A stretch of DNA of 41,275 nucleotides from the NCBI GenBank assembly GCA_022823725.1, contig JAJEHL010000028.1:1-41275 (forward strand), in the 5' to 3' direction. A program made the translations under genes and the position numbers. This DNA comes from Candidatus Latescibacterota bacterium. Lineage in GTDB: Bacteria > Latescibacterota > UBA2968. The notes beneath the pieces are model-generated. The model had not been told where the DNA came from. It saw only the letters and a program-made list of their open reading frames with translations, and did not search any database. Below, piece by piece: positions 40,067 to 41,275 of this stretch (the first letter of the stretch is position 1; each line of letters starts with the position of its first letter).

Positions 40067-41254
40067 ATGAGTAAATCTCTTCATCAAGAGGTGTACAACC
40101 GCGATAGCAGTCCATTCAATGCACAAGTGTTTGATCTGTTTTGCAGTATTGGAGGTTTGACTTATGGGCTAAAAAGGGCTGGAATCGCGGTCAACGCCGG
40201 TTTGGATATTGATGGTTCGTGCCGTTATGCTTATGAAAATAACTGCAAAGCGGATTTTATTGAAGCGGATATTAGGGAAATCTCTTTTTCAGATATTTCA
40301 AGGTATTTTAATGATGCGGAATATCGCGTGCTTGTCGGTTGCGCGCCCTGTCAACCGTTCTCCAGCCATACGGCCAAAATGAAGTCTGGTGAGTCGGATT
40401 CGCGGTGGAATCTGATTGGTGAATTTCTGAGAATAATTCTTGAGGGCATGCCAGAGATTATCTCAATGGAAAATGTGCCTCAACTCATGGATAAGCCGAT
40501 TTACAATAATTTTAAGCGCGAATTAGCCGATGCAGGGTATAGTATTTCTGATGGGGTTATATCCTGTGCCGACTTTGGGGTTCCGCAAAGCCGAAGCCGT
40601 TTGGTTATGCTGGCATCCTTATTGGGCAGGATTGATATGCCGAAACCCGAACCTCAAAAGTCCAAAACGGTTAGGCAAGCAATTGGGCACCTCGCCCCTC
40701 TTGATCAGGGACAATCAAACGAGGATGATTTTCTACATGTTTGTTCTCGATTGGAGCCAATCAACCTGAAACGCATCCGGGCTTCTAAGCCCGGTGGGAC
40801 TTGGCGAGATTGGCCTGCTGAATTATTGCCAGATTGCTACAAGAAAGCCAGCGGTTTAAGCTATGGGAGCGTTTACGGGCGTATGAAGTGGGATAAGCCA
40901 GCACCTACGCTGACCACGCAATTTTATCGTTATGGAACCGGACGCTATGGGCATCCAGAACAGGACCGTGCTCTGAGCTTGAGAGAAGGTGCAATTCTCC
41001 AAACTTTCCCCGAGGAGTATCAGTTTGTTGCGCCCGGTGAAAAAGCGTCATTTTCGAGAATTGGCCGTCAAATCGGCAATGCTGTTCCGCCATCTTTGGC
41101 TTATGCTATCGGGAAAGCAATTACAGGTCATTTGAGGAGATATTGTCAAATGTTGTGGATGGGTTTAGAACGCATCCTTTATGATTATGCAGCGATTTTG
41201 CGTTCACCATCTACGAATTTCACCCCGTCAATGACGAGGGGTATGAGCTTGTAA
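40067..41254 (+). CDS. DNA (cytosine-5) methyltransferase
   Basis: A 395-residue C5 methyltransferase. Motif I is FCSIGGLTYGL, motif IV GCAPCQPFSSH with the catalytic Cys, motif VI ENVPQL, motif VIII QSRSRLV, then a variable target-recognition region and motif X GNAVPPSLAYAIGKAI. The length fits type II modification enzymes. The start ATG 40067 has GGAGGT 6 bases upstream. No restriction endonuclease is visible before it, and the window ends 21 bases after its stop, so a partner could lie beyond. A short tail follows motif X. Confidence 0.94.
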   Translation: MSKSLHQEVYNRDSSPFNAQVFDLFCSIGGLTYGLKRAGIAVNAGLDIDGSCRYAYENNCKADFIEADIREISFSDISRYFNDAEYRVLVGCAPCQPFSSHTAKMKSGESDSRWNLIGEFLRIILEGMPEIISMENVPQLMDKPIYNNFKRELADAGYSISDGVISCADFGVPQSRSRLVMLASLLGRIDMPKPEPQKSKTVRQAIGHLAPLDQGQSNEDDFLHVCSRLEPINLKRIRASKPGGTWRDWPAELLPDCYKKASGLSYGSVYGRMKWDKPAPTLTTQFYRYGTGRYGHPEQDRALSLREGAILQTFPEEYQFVAPGEKASFSRIGRQIGNAVPPSLAYAIGKAITGHLRRYCQMLWMGLERILYDYAAILRSPSTNFTPSMTRGMSL

Positions 41255-41275
41255 CCGCGTAATCTGACCCATGTT

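Overview
The window reads as a slice of a bacterial chromosome from the Fibrobacteres-Chlorobi-Bacteroidetes (FCB) side of the tree, most plausibly an uncultured candidate phylum such as Latescibacterota. This is inferred from gene style and not proven. The pointers are a short RpoD-like sigma factor, a long-form IspG with a central insert, a PorX/PorY-like regulator pair, and many sulfatase, Gfo/Idh/MocA, RraA-like and sugar-isomerase genes.

Left part (1-11 kb). A minus-strand operon (TIM-barrel isomerase, M29-like aminopeptidase, amidohydrolase) has a good promoter. It is followed by an HNH nuclease gene, a sulfatase-oxidoreductase pair ending in a strong terminator, a VOC protein and the sigma factor. 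Then come two divergent ferritins, one of which seems to start with ATT, and an oxidoreductase-glycosyltransferase pair.

Housekeeping core (11-26.5 kb). The 2-oxoglutarate dehydrogenase operon sucA-sucB-lpd is followed by HU, a CAU tRNA, dnaG, ispG, cvpA and rpsU. A plus-strand operon then carries a PorY-like kinase, a PorX-like regulator with a PglZ domain, tsaE and a predicted outer-membrane barrel.

Catabolic block (26.5-34.5 kb). GNAT, RraA-like, UxuA-like, class V aminotransferase, beta-propeller glycosidase-like, class I aldolase-like and methyltransferase genes lie on the minus strand. A thiamine-diphosphate enzyme lies on the plus strand. They look like enzymes for acidic or modified sugars and small carboxylates.

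Accessory island (34.5-41.3 kb). This is the most unusual part, a layered stack of mobile and defence elements. (i) A TnpB-only IS200/IS605-type element interrupts a NYN-domain gene remnant, and the target can be rejoined in frame. (ii) Three 52-bp tandem repeats with internal palindromes precede a small helical-repeat protein. (iii) A 674-bp element with 25-bp terminal inverted repeats carries only a complete hicBA toxin-antitoxin operon and is inserted inside a higA antitoxin gene, also rejoinable in frame. (iv) An Ec67/Eco2-like retron has a reverse transcriptase fused to a Toprim domain, preceded by a 142-nt msr-msd candidate bounded by a perfect 12-bp inverted repeat. (v) A solitary DNA cytosine-5 methyltransferase has a palindrome over its likely -35 box. 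hicA, the split higA and the retron RNA are too short or too broken to be found by ordinary gene calling.
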